NCBI GenBank assembly: GCA_902651635.1
Contig: CACRSC010001918.1
Location: 160,650-224,649 of the forward strand
Source: Mastigamoeba balamuthi
Lineage: Eukaryota > Evosea > Mastigamoebida > Mastigamoebidae
Direction: 5' to 3'
DNA length: 64,000 nt
Part shown: positions 45,898 through 56,538 of the stretch, one piece after another
Layout: every line of letters begins with the position of its first letter
How positions within the stretch are numbered: the stretch's first letter is position 1
Made by a program: the position numbers and the translations under genes
Notes under the pieces: model-generated
What the model was told of the DNA's origin: nothing
The model's input: the letters and a program-made list of their open reading frames with translations, nothing else
The model's database searches: none

Positions 45898-46343
45898 AGT
45901 TGTTGTCTACAGAAAATAAATGCAAACCACAGGATTGAAAGCGGGATACTTGATGAATGTTCGAAGGGTGATGTAAGGAATGATAAACTTCACCCAATCA
46001 GTAGCCTCTTAGTTGAGTGTTTGATATGGAGCCACCATCACCGTGCCTTTTCTCAGTCCCAGAGTGGACTGATATATGAGGGACTGCATCAGCCGTGATT
46101 GGTACACTGGCTTAATAACAGTGCCTCCCACCTCTTACATTTGGCTGACCATGCAACGTTAACAAGATCTTTATTTTGTGACATACCCTGGGTTGCGCTG
46201 AGCCTGCCACTCGTCCTTCTCGTGGTAGACCTCAGGTGAGCTTCATAAAGTCGACTTTGATATCTCAAGACGGCTGCCTGCCAGCTAGGGATAGTCTGTG
46301 TTTCAGATTGGGGACATAATTGCAATCCCAAGGCACGACATCA
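45898..46343. other. Intergenic region before Kelch 3
   Basis: A GATATCTCA element at about 46258-46266 lies about 80 bp upstream of the Kelch 3 start. Otherwise nothing recognised. Confidence 0.45.
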
Positions 46344-47552
46344 ATGGCCAACGATCTGTGCCAGTTGTGCGTGCAGCCCACGTCGCTGGAACAGCTGAGC
46401 GGCCACGCGGACGTGCTGGCCCAGGGCTCGCACTGGAGGCTGGGCAGCGGGAGTCCCGTGCGGCTGCTGGGCATGCGGCTGCTCCGCGACCTCTGCAGGG
46501 CCACCGCAGAGGCCCTCGTGGTCCTCGACGCCCAGACGCCCTGCCTCCCCTGGCTCTGCGATACCCTCCCCAGGGCCAGGGCCCCGCTGCCTCCCCTCCT
46601 CCTGCGCACGTCGGGCAGCGCCCCTGGCCGCTGGCGCTGGCGCGAAGGCCCCAGCAACTCGGCTGTGGTCGTCGGGGGCTCCGCGGCTGCCCAGTGGGGC
46701 GCAGGCCTCGTGCTCGCCTGCGGTGGCCTCGCCAGCCTCCCGGGGGGCGGGGGGCACACCGCGGGGCCCTCGCGACTGTACGACGCGGGTCTGGGCGAGT
46801 GGGTGCCCTGCGGCGTGCCGGCGCTGGGGGTCGTGCACCACACGGCTGTCAGCCACGAGGGGCGCTGCTACGCGCTGGGCGGCTACCGCACAGAGGCTAG
46901 GGAGGGCTGCAGCGAGTACGACCGCTCCACGCGTGCGCGCGTGCTCGCTGAGGACGGGTCTGCGTGGACAGAGGTCAGCGGCAGTGTGCCGGGGCCTGTG
47001 GACTCTGCCTGCTCCCTGGGGGGCTCTCTGTGGGCCCTCGTGTACGCCGACGCCAGCACAGACGGTCAGGGCAGCAGCAGCAGCAGGTGGGGCGCTGGCC
47101 TGCGCCTGGTCCACTGCGACCCCCGCGAGGGCAGGTGGCAGGACGCAGGCAGCGGGTGCTCCCTGGGCGCTGGGCTGGGAGACGTGAGCTTGGCGGCGTG
47201 CGGCTGCTGCGTCTGCGCTGTGGGCGGCAGTGCCCCGGAGGTCGGCAGGGGCCCGACGGAGCTCAGCATCGCCACGGGGACGCGGCGGTGCCAGCGGGTC
47301 GACGTGCGGATGGCGAGTGCGTGGCAGAGCATGGCTTCTCTCATCGAAGGGCGCAGCAGGTGCGGGCTGGCGTGCCTCGAGGGCAGGCAGTGCCTCGTGG
47401 CTCTCGGCGGCAAGGGAGAGAGGGACGGCACGGACGTGCAGTCTGTGGAGCTCTGGGTGCCCACGGTGGACAGGTGGTTCGCTGTGGAGCAGCTGCCCGT
47501 GCCCTGCCAGAACCTCCACAGAACCACAGTGGCCCTCCGTGTGCACTCGTGA
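46344..47552 (+). CDS. Kelch-type propeller protein 3 (402 aa, intronless)
   Basis: ATG 46344 (MANDLCQLCV) or, less likely, 46320. The N-terminal module is very clear (LSGHADVLAQGSHWRLGSGS; LLRDLCRATAEALVVLDA). Blades: LVLACGG...SRLYDAGLGEWVPC; CYALGGYRT; VCAVGGSA...CQRVDVRMASAWQSMASL; CLVALGGKG...VELWVPTVDRWFAVEQLP. High GC, close to Kelch 1 in sequence. Confidence 0.85.
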   Translation: MANDLCQLCVQPTSLEQLSGHADVLAQGSHWRLGSGSPVRLLGMRLLRDLCRATAEALVVLDAQTPCLPWLCDTLPRARAPLPPLLLRTSGSAPGRWRWREGPSNSAVVVGGSAAAQWGAGLVLACGGLASLPGGGGHTAGPSRLYDAGLGEWVPCGVPALGVVHHTAVSHEGRCYALGGYRTEAREGCSEYDRSTRARVLAEDGSAWTEVSGSVPGPVDSACSLGGSLWALVYADASTDGQGSSSSRWGAGLRLVHCDPREGRWQDAGSGCSLGAGLGDVSLAACGCCVCAVGGSAPEVGRGPTELSIATGTRRCQRVDVRMASAWQSMASLIEGRSRCGLACLEGRQCLVALGGKGERDGTDVQSVELWVPTVDRWFAVEQLPVPCQNLHRTTVALRVHS

Positions 47553-47905
47553 GCTCGACTGGAGCCTGTCGGTCAGCTGGAACACTGCGAGCCCTGTCTT
47601 CTTCACAGTTTGCCCCGGCGCACAGCACCCGGTTTTGGGGTAATGATCAGCGCCCGCGTATCTGGGTTGCTTCCACGTGTGCCGAAGTGCCTGACAAGCG
47701 CATCTCAGCATCGGGTTCCTGGAATACGTGCTCTCATGGACCAGCGTAACAGTTCAGAAACGCACATGCAATGCTTGCCTGCGATTGCTCGAGTTCGCTT
47801 GCATCTGGATCTCATATCTCCGAGGAGTCAATTGTGGCAGTCGGGATTTGCTTCCGTTGGCAGTAAAAAAGCCAAAGACGTAAGTGTTGAGCCAGTGCTG
47901 AGGTA
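47553..47905. other. Intergenic region before Kelch 4
   Basis: Contains CATATCTCCGAGGAG at about 47812-47826, related to the recurrent TATCTCC motif and about 85 bp upstream of Kelch 4. No gene. Confidence 0.45.
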
Positions 47906-49101
47906 ATGGTTGGCGGACCCGCTGGCGAGACCCTCGCGCCTGCTGAGGGAGAGCACCGCGCTGGCGCTGGTGGAGGGACCAGGGAGTGGCAACAGGACGA
48001 GAAGGTGCTGCTGGGAAGCGGCTGCGCAGAGGTGCTGGCCCGGGGATTTCACGAGCGCCTGGGGTCCTCTAGCCCCGTGGCACTGCTGAGCAGCGCGATG
48101 CTTCAGGATCTCTGCAGGGCCACCTCCGAGACCCTCGTAATACTTGACGGCTCTGACGCTCCCTACGGGAACCAGCAGCTCCCTGTATACGCCTGCCCCT
48201 CAGGATGCGTTCCCGGCCGATGGCGCTGGCGCACAGGGCCCCAGTGCCCCGTGGTCAGCGGCAGCCGCACCTCTATTGTTGCGCTGGCTTCTGCGGCTGC
48301 GCAGCTGCGCCCGGGCCTCGTGCTGGCCACAGGAGGCGTGCTGTGGAACGGCACGTATCCGTTCTGGAGCTGCTCGTATGCTCCGTCGAGGCTCTACGAC
48401 GTGGCTAGGGGCGCCTGGGTTCCCTGCAGTGTGCCTGATCTGCCCACCAAATTCCACACGGCGGTGAACCACGAGGGCGACTACTATGCTATTGGGAGAA
48501 TGGATGGTGAGATGCAGCTGTTTGTGATGGTTCTCGCCCAGGACGGCGCGCAGTGGTCGCGCTGCAACCAGGGCAGTGGCTGTGGCAGCGACCCCTCCGT
48601 CAACTTCACTGCTGCATGCTCTCTGGCGGGTCCCTCTGGGTCCACCACAGGGAATGCGGGACGGCTCGAATGTCCCACATGGACCCGCGCGAGGGCAGGT
48701 GGCACCGGTTACAGGCCAGGGGCCTGCTCGACCTGTCCGCGGCCAGCATGGCGGTGAGCGACAGCTGCCTCTGCACTGTCGGGGGAATCAAGCAGCGGCC
48801 ACGGACCAGGGGCAAACAGCGCCTCCCCACCAGGCAGTGCCAGCGGCTCGATGTGCGGATGGCCAAGTCGTGGCAGCAAATGTCCCCCCTCAACAAACGG
48901 CGTAATCAATGCGGTCTGGTGGGCCTCGAGAACGGGTGCCTCGTGGCCGCTGGTGGCTGGAAGGACGACAGGGGAGAATTCACGCATCGGTCAGTGGAGC
49001 TCCACGTGCCCTCACAGGACATGTGGTATGATGTACCCCAGCTGCCCGTGCCCTGCAGTGGCATCAGTAAGACCACCGTGGCGCTGCCCACATATGCCTA
49101 A
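47906..49101 (+). pseudogene. Kelch-type gene 4 with a one-base deletion
   Basis: The frame from 47906 (MVGGPAGETLAPAEG) follows Kelch 5 closely through EVLARGFHERLGSSS, DLCRATSETLVILD, LVLATGG...SRLYDVARGAWVPC and NHEGDYYAIG, then loses the family reading at ACSLAG. Comparison with Kelch 5 (GGCGGGGTCCC) shows GGCGGGTCCC near 48629, one G fewer. The family reading resumes in the next frame (DPREGRWHRL, LCTVGGI, CQRLDVRMAKSWQQM, CLVAAGGW) and ends normally at 49101. It is either a young pseudogene or a sequence error in a G-run; otherwise about 398 residues. Confidence 0.8.
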
Positions 49102-49345
49102 GTGATGAAGATACATGTTCGTTAATAACGTCCAGGCTCTGATACGCAGTCTCTCAGCAGCCACAACGCAACAGGGACACCCCTCACAAGTAGCCGATAG
49201 GTTTTCTTGACTACATGACACTTGAAATAATGCACGGTTCTGTTCCCTTGAATAGACACAATTGCTGCCATCAGATTTTGCATTGGCGCCCAGAAGCCAC
49301 ATTTCATTTGCATAAAAGCAAGGCACACGCCCCTCCTCAATAGCA

Positions 49346-50593
49346 ATGGTTGGCGTACCCGCGGGCGAGACTCTCGCAGCTCCGAAGGGTGGCGAGCGCA
49401 GTGCTGGCAATGTTGCACGAACGCGGAAAATGTATAGGCAGCTGGACGAGGAGGTGCTACTGGGCAGCAGCTGTGCCGAGGTGCTGGCCCGGGGCTCCCA
49501 CGAGCGCTTGGGGTCCGCCAGCCCAGTGGCGCTGCTGGGCGGCACGATGTTGCAGGACCTCTGTAAGGCCACCTCCGAGACCCTCGTGGTGCTCGACGCC
49601 TGGGCCGCTCCTTACGCCTGGAGCCCCTGTCCGAGCCTCCGCGAGGCCCCCGCCCATAACTCTCCGCAGCTTCCTGTCTACGCCCGCCCCTCGGGATTAG
49701 CTGCTGACCGCTGGCGCTGGCGTACGGGGGCCGCGTGCCCCGCCGAGTGCGGAGAGAGCGACAGGGATGCGGGGGTGCAGAACTCTGCGGCTGCCAAGTT
49801 GGGCCCGGGCCTTGTGCTGGCCACGGGAGGCTCGCTGGTCCACGACGGGCTGCCATTCTGGAGCTGCCCGTTTGGGCCGTCGAGGATCTTCGACGTGGCT
49901 CGGGGCGCCTGGATTCCCTGCGACGTGCCCGAGCTGCGCGCCATCGGCCACGCGGCGGTGAACCACGAGGGCGACTACTACGTCGTGGGAGGCTCCCTGA
50001 TGATGGACACCACTCTGTCGGTCAGAGTGCTCGCGCAGGACGGCGCGCAGTGGTCGTGCTGCAGCCGGGAGAGTGGCCGCCGCGGCGACCCCTTTATCGA
50101 CGTCAGCGCTGCGTGCTCTTTGGCGGGGTCCCTCTGGGCCCTCTACAGAGTGAACTCCGCCGCCCGTCTGGTGCGCTTCGACCCGCGCGAGGGCACGTGG
50201 AGCCAGGTTCAGGCCAGCTGGCTCGAGGAGCACGCGTCCGACGCCAGCATGGCAGCAAGCGGCAGCAGCCTCTGTGCCGTCGGAGGGACCGTGCCTCCGA
50301 GGCTGGGCCACGTGGGCCACACCACCAGGCAGTGCCAGCGGCTCGACGTGCGGATGGCCAAGTCGTGGCAGGCCATGGCCTCTCTCTGGGGAAGGCGCCG
50401 TCAGTGTGGCCTGGTGCGCCTCGAGAACGAGTGCCTCGTGGCCGCCGGAGGCTGGAGGGAGGGGGGAAGTGAGGCGCGGCGGTCGGTGGAGATCTACGTG
50501 CCCTCGGAGGACATGTGGTATGTGGCGCCCCACATGCCAGTGCCCTGTGGGGCCATCGGCATGACCACCGTGGCGCTGCCCACGTTCGCCTGA
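49346..50593 (+). CDS. Kelch-type propeller protein 5 (415 aa, intronless)
   Basis: A single frame starting MVGVPAGETLAAPKGG, nearly the same opening as copy 4. N-terminal module EVLARGSHERLGSASPVA, LQDLCKATSETLVVLDA; blades LVLATGGS...SRIFDVARGAWIPC, DYYVVGGS, LCAVGGTV...CQRLDVRMAKSWQAMASL, CLVAAGGW...VEIYVPSEDMWYVAPHMP. Intact. It converges on the Vps39-like gene. Confidence 0.85.
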   Translation: MVGVPAGETLAAPKGGERSAGNVARTRKMYRQLDEEVLLGSSCAEVLARGSHERLGSASPVALLGGTMLQDLCKATSETLVVLDAWAAPYAWSPCPSLREAPAHNSPQLPVYARPSGLAADRWRWRTGAACPAECGESDRDAGVQNSAAAKLGPGLVLATGGSLVHDGLPFWSCPFGPSRIFDVARGAWIPCDVPELRAIGHAAVNHEGDYYVVGGSLMMDTTLSVRVLAQDGAQWSCCSRESGRRGDPFIDVSAACSLAGSLWALYRVNSAARLVRFDPREGTWSQVQASWLEEHASDASMAASGSSLCAVGGTVPPRLGHVGHTTRQCQRLDVRMAKSWQAMASLWGRRRQCGLVRLENECLVAAGGWREGGSEARRSVEIYVPSEDMWYVAPHMPVPCGAIGMTTVALPTFA

Positions 50594-50900
50594 GTGCTGA
50601 TGCATCGCTGCGTTCCTCTGCCGACTCAGCACTGAACAGCAGCAGTCGTGTTGCAGGCACTGCACAACAGGACCACCCCACCCCACGCCACACTCGGAGC
50701 ATACAACACCAGAGTTCCATGGGTCCGATCGGCAACCTCCCTGTGCAAAGCTAAGTCTCGCCTTAATGGGGGCTGGGATGGCAACCATCGAACGTCCAGG
50801 TCATGCCATCCGGCAATTCCCGTGTGGAGGCGTCCTGCGCGTGCAATTGTGCTAATTGCAAATTGTCTGTGTATTTGGGGGTGCAGCTGCAGCGGCACAG
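50594..50900. other. Convergent intergenic region
   Basis: Holds the 3' ends of Kelch 5 and of the Vps39-like gene. No gene seen. Confidence 0.5.
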
Positions 50901-53900
50901 TTAGTGCGCGCCGTGCGTGATGCTGTACGACGACGACGATCCGCTGCTACCGCCCGCAGGCGGGGCGCACTGTCGCGGGGCGACGGACCTGCGGAAGCCC
51001 TCGCAGCACCTGTAGCAGAGAACCTGGCCCGTCTGCGGCACCCGCGCGAAGATGCGGCCCGCGCCGATGGGCTTGGCGCAGCTGTCGCACGACGTGGCCT
51101 CGTCGACCACCACGCACTCGCCCGTCGCAGCCACGCGCTCCACCGTCGCCTGCAGGTGCACCGCGCGGCTCAGCCCCCGCTCGACCTGCGCCGACCGCCT
51201 CGCGTGGCCGCTGGCCTGCAGCGCCCCGCTCAGGAACGGCAGCACAGCGTCGAGCGGCATGTCGGGCAGCGCCGCCAGCGCCTCGAGGGCGTCGATGCGG
51301 CGGCAGTGCCGTGTGAGCAGCCCCACGACGCGCTCCGAGGCGCGGCCGTCGAGGCGGAGGAGGAGGCGCAGCAGCAGCAGCAGCGCGGGGCCCGGGGGCT
51401 CCTGGCGCTCGCAGTAGCGCTCCGCCCGGGCCTCGTCTTGCAGGTCGCGGAGCATCACGCAGAGGGCGTCGTCGTGCTGGCCCAGCTGCTCGTAGGCCGC
51501 CAGCGTCACCTCGTAGTGCTGCGTCCCCAGCGACCGCGCGAGGGCCGCCTGGGCGCTGGCCCGCAGCGGGGCGCCCTGCGTGCGGAGCAGCCTGCACAGG
51601 CGCTCACGGTACTCGGTGTCGTCGAGCTTCCCGGCGTAGAGCGTCGCCAGGCGCGTGTACAGGCGCTCGGGGTGGGGGCCCGGCGGGGCGCCCGGGCCGC
51701 CCAGCAGCGCGTACTCGAGGTAGCGCGTGGCGGCGACGCCGTCGAGGGGCGTCAGCAGGGCGACGACGGCGTCGGGGCTCAGGGGGGCGGGGCGCCGGGC
51801 GTTGCTCAGGAAGACCTGCGTCAGCGTGGCCTCGCGGCTGCGCGCCAGCAGCCACCCCGCGTAGTCGCGCACGAGCGCCTCGTCCGCAGTCCGCGCCAGC
51901 GTTTCGATCGACTCGGCCACGCCGTCGTTGGGCAGCTTGTCCACCAGCTCGCTCTTGCCCATCCTGCGGCAGCGCAGCGTCAGCAGGCGGCAGTGACAGC
52001 GTCGGCGGGGTCTCTGTCGCTGCGCACTTCTCCCACGTCTCGAGGGCCTGGCGCTCCTTCCCCTGCGACCTGTACAGCAGCGCCACGGCGTTCCAGCACT
52101 GCGCACCCGCTCCGCGGTCAGCGGCAAAGGGGAGAGGGGCGGAGGAGGGAGCGCGGGCCTTCTGCTGCCTGAGGAAGTCCTCGAGGTCGTCGGGGTGGAA
52201 CGCGACGCCCGGGATCTTGAAGAACGAGACGAGGGCCGAGGGCTTGAAGAGCGCGTAGAGCTTCGCGAGGGCCGTGTTGGTGTCGCGCTGTGCCTCCTCC
52301 GACTCGGCAGCGACGGCCTGGCCCTGCACCGTCCGCCTGCGCTCGATAAACTCGAGCAGCCCTCTCTGCGCCCGCGAGTAGTGGCCCTCCACCGTCGCTG
52401 GTGTCCCTGTCCCCAGCTGCCTCTCGACTGCGCGCGCGCGTGCGTTGGTGCCAGGGCGGGCGCGAGGGCTGTGGCGCACTGATGGCCTTGAGGTTGCGGT
52501 CCGTCTGGCGGAAGGGCGACGCGGGCATCGCCATGTCGGGGAAGTACCCGATGGGCACGCGGGGATCCGCGTCCGACAGACCAAAGTGCTCAAAGGCCTC
52601 GGAGAAGCGCAGGTGCTCGAGCATGTTCAGCGCCGCCTGCATGTGTATCGCCGCCAGCCTCTGCGGTGCGCTGCGGGCTCAGCGGCAGGGAGGGTGCGGC
52701 GTGTGCGGCGTGCCTTGCTGAACTCGTCGGGGGCGATGGCGCTGCCCTTGCGCCCGTACGTGAACTTGAAGAGCTCGAGGGCCTCTGTGAACTGCTGCGC
52801 CTTGATCAGCTCCTCTATCTGCACGGGAGCCCCGGGCACCTCTGTCAGCTGCGCTGCGCTGGCGGTGGCGAGGGTCGCCTGCGCGCCTGCGTCTGCATGG
52901 GGGCCTGCACGAGCAGGTACACCGACGCGTTGCTCGAGCTGGCGAGCAGGGCGCCGTCTGGCGCGCTCCCCTCGAGTATCTGCAGAGGGCGCTGAGCGGG
53001 GCAGAGGGGAGGCGCTGGCAGAGGCGGGGGCAGCGGACGTTGAAGGGGACCGAGGTGGCCTTGTCCATGTGCAGCTCCTGGACGGGCTCGAAGGTCCTGA
53101 GGCTGCGGGCCTCGACGGCCTTGGGCAGCAGGGCGACGACGTAGGGGAAGGCGACGGCGACGGCCGAGGGGGCTGCGCGCCACTGGACGACCTGCCTGGC
53201 GCTCTTGTCGCGGGCGGCGAGGTCGACGAGCCAGCCCTGGGCCTCCCTGACGACGAGGAGCTCGCCGTCGACGAGGCGCATGAGGGGCCTGCCCGCGCGA
53301 GCCTCGGCGGCCGAGCGGGCGATGCCGGTGGGGGAGCGGGCGCCAGAGTCGGCGTCGACGAGGACAAAGTCGCGCTTCGAGGCGCAGCAGAGGGTGGGGC
53401 CGTGCCAGACGAGGCCCTGGCAGCCCTCGGGGAGGGGGATCTCGCGGCGGGGGTGGTAGAGGGGCTCTGCGCCCGTGTACTCGTAGAGGCAGAGGCGCTT
53501 GCGGGCGTAGACGCAGAGGCTGTACTCTGCGCTGCCCTCCTGCGTGCAGAAGGCGCTCGCCGTGCGCCACGCCTCGAGCGTCGCCGGCAGCGCCGCCGCC
53601 ATGTTGCCCACCTCGGCGCCCCCCACGACGAGCTCCAGCGTGTACCTGGGGCCCTGCGTGAGCGAGAGGGCAGAGAGGCGAGGGACGAGAGAGGAGAGAA
53701 GAGTGGAGAGTGGAGAGTGGAGAGAGAAGGAGGCGGACATGTGAGGGCGAGAGATGGGAGAGAAGAGAGGGGAGAGGGCTGAGAGGGGAGAGAGGGGAGA
53801 GAGGGGAGAGAGGAGAGAGGAGAGGAGAGAGTGGAGAGAGGAGAGTGGAGGAGGCGGACATGTTGAGGAGGGCGAGGCCGCCGCCGTCGGGGCAGAGGGC

Positions 53901-54180
53901 GAGGAGCTTGCCCAGGGCGCCCAGGACCTCGAGGCGCTCCACGGGCCTGCGGGCCCCCACGCTCCGCTTGGCCTGCAGGTGCCAGCGCGCCCCCTGCTGC
54001 TGCCCTGCACTGCTGCTGCTGCTGCTGGAGGAGGAGGTGCTGTCGAGGGCGTAGAGGAGCACGTGGCCGTCGGCGGTCCCCACGTAGAGGTCGCCCCCGC
54101 TGCCCGCTGCCCGCCCGCGCCACACACTCCACGCGGCAGGGCACGTTGCCCACGGCGGGCACCAGCTCCAGCGGGTTCAT
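50901..54180 (-). CDS. Vps39/TRAP1-type CORVET/HOPS subunit (about 934 aa, 7 exons)
   Basis: Exons about 54180-53860, 53645-53039, 52979-52911, 52878-52714, 52660-52480, 52427-52028 and 51963-50901. The N-terminal citron-homology propeller is clear (DLYVGTADGHVLLYAL; LYEYTGAEPLYHPRREIPLPEG; QVVQWRAAPSAVAVAFPYVVALLP). The middle has KLYALFKPSALVSFF and ALLYRSQGKERQALETWEK, and the C terminus a zinc-type CDSCAKPIG...VLCYRCCEGF, all as in Vps39/TGFBRAP1. These proteins tether endosomes and lysosomes and bind Rab7 or Rab5. Exon 1 needs one frame change near 54125, where CGGGCAG is repeated twice (7 bp); error or mutation. Intron 3 is 32 nt, intron 4 (52661-52713) GC-AG, and intron 1 a long GA-rich tract. 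Exon 6 may hide a further 60-nt intron. Confidence 0.85.
53646..53859 (-). repeat. GA-rich (polypurine) simple repeat forming a Vps39-like intron
   Basis: The 214-nt intron 1 is almost pure GAGAGG/GGAGAG on the plus strand (CT-rich on the coding strand) and includes a duplicated GTGGAG...AGGAGGCGGACATG block at both ends. Confidence 0.85.
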
Positions 54181-54253
54181 CCCTCCCTCTGCCGCTGTTG
54201 CCTCTGCTGCGCTGCTGCTGCCGGGCGCTGTGGCCACGCACGCGGGGTGGTTC

Positions 54254-54293
54254 GGAGAATATCTGGGAGATACGGAGAGATGCGGGTATCTTC
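54254..54293. promoter_or_regulatory. Shared promoter with GAGATA/TATCT repeats (Vps39-like / ARF6)
   Basis: AGAATATCTGGGAGATAC, then GGAGAGATG and GGGTATCTTC lie in the 270-bp gap between the divergent starts at 54180 and 54451. Confidence 0.6.
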
Positions 54294-54450
54294 AGGGGTG
54301 GGATCTTGCGGGGGAGAATCCGGGCGGTTTAGAAGCAGAGAGTGCACCTCGAGCACACACACACGCGCCGAGTCGCCCTCGCGAAAAGGTGCGTGCAGGG
54401 AGGGCCTCGCAGGGCCACCAGCTGACGCGGGGGGGCGCAGGAGAGAGAAG

Positions 54451-55285
<835 letters not shown>

Positions 55286-55744
55286 GGTCTCTGCCCTGCC
55301 CTGCCGAGTGAGTGCTTTCTGTGTGGCGCCCCCCTCCGAGGGCTCCCGTGCACGCAGCCATCCCCATCCCCATCCCCACCGACACACCACCGACGACCCC
55401 TATATTGCCTCCCCCCTTCCGCCCTTCCCCCTCTCGCAGCACACAACCCAACCAGTAAACAAACCGCCCTGTCTAGCCCTCAAGACTGCCGCCCCCCACC
55501 CGCAGCAGGCCCCCTGACTCCCCCCTCCTCCTCTGCGATCACTTGACGGCGTGTGTTCCTTGAAGGCTCTAACAAGCAACAGCAGCCCTGCACCCCTGCA
55601 CCTTTGCTGATAATGGACGTGCGGCACAAATAGCTGCACCCCAATCTCCAACCGCCTCGGCCCTCTGCGCTCCCCCGTGCCCCGCAGCCCCTGCCTTGCT
55701 GCTGCTGCTGCTCGTCTGTTTGATTCGCGACGGGCCGCCCCGGC
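55286..55744. other. Convergent intergenic region
   Basis: C-rich 3' flank of ARF6 and 3' flank of the membrane protein. No gene recognised. Confidence 0.5.
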
Positions 55745-56419
55745 TCAGACCAGCGGCAGGGGCAGCGGCCCCGCAGTCACTCCGCGGCCTCTGCGGCCTC
55801 GCACAAGTGGAATTCTCTCGCCAGTCAACTGTACGTCTCGGCGCCGCCTGACCACGACGCCCCCCAGCACCCACTGCGCCAGCGCGCACACCTGCGGGCA
55901 CCCGAGGCCTCAGTCCTCCCGAGCCCGCGCCCCTGGGGGGAGGGGGGAGCGCGCACGCAGCAGCAGGGCGTCGCCGCTAGGCCCGCCAGGAAGAGCGCGG
56001 GGCGCAGGTCGACCTCCACGTACGACGTCCGCAGCATCCCCCGCTGCCCCCGCGCCCCCACCACGTCGGCGCTGGCCGCCCCGACGGCGTTCACCACCAG
56101 CAGCGCCCCGCAGGTGCCCGCCAGCGCCCCCAGCAGCTGCGCGGCGCGGCGAGCGGGGGCCGTGAGGACTCCGCGGGGCCAACTGATGGCGCACCGCTAC
56201 GAGCAGCGACACGAAGGGGAACAGCGCGTAGGCGCACGAGAGCGCGCCCGAGAGCACCGCCAGCGACCCCGCGAACAGCGCCGGGGGCCCCGTGGGCACC
56301 CCCACCAGCAGCAGGTAGACGGCGCCCCCGCAGAGCAGCAGAGCGCCCACCAAGCCCAGGGCCACACGTGCGGCACAGACACCACAGACCCCGCAGACCC
56401 TACAGACCCTCGCGGCCAT
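55745..56419 (-). CDS. Four-helix membrane protein, 181 aa, 3 exons
   Basis: Exons 56419-56201, 56136-55957 and 55891-55745 total 546 nt in frame. Four hydrophobic segments are visible: about 17-39 (VALGLVGALLLCGGAVYLLLV), 47-73, 74-96 (LLGALAGTCGALLVVNAVG) and 119-147 (ALFLAGLAATPCCC, then VCALAQWVLGGVVV). An RRRRD stretch follows the last, suggesting cytosolic ends. A short loop between helices 3 and 4 is polar (RTSYVEVDL). A repeated CRVCGVCGVC opens the protein. The layout is tetraspan-like but lacks the tetraspanin CCG motif; function unknown. It lies 119 bp downstream of the DOCK stop on the same strand. Confidence 0.68.
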
Positions 56420-56538
56420 TGGCAATCAGCCAACTGATGAGCTGGCGGCCACGCAAGTCTCGCGGACAAGGAAAGGACACTGCTGGTGTTCCACAGGCAC
56501 GCCGCAGGGTGTGCGTTGTTGCGGTGGGGTGGGCGGTC

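Noticed and set aside
52028-52427. A seventh GC-AG intron of 60 nt within exon 6 of the Vps39-like gene
   Set aside because: The segment is in frame either way, so the sequence alone cannot decide; left as a note only.
51052-53782. Plus-strand open frames opposite the Vps39-like gene
   Set aside because: Arg/Ala/Gly-rich antisense shadows without recognisable domains.
53646-53859. GA-rich tract as a separate coding region or telomere-like repeat
   Set aside because: Frame closure shows it is intron 1 of the Vps39-like gene; the repeat is simple GAGAGG sequence.
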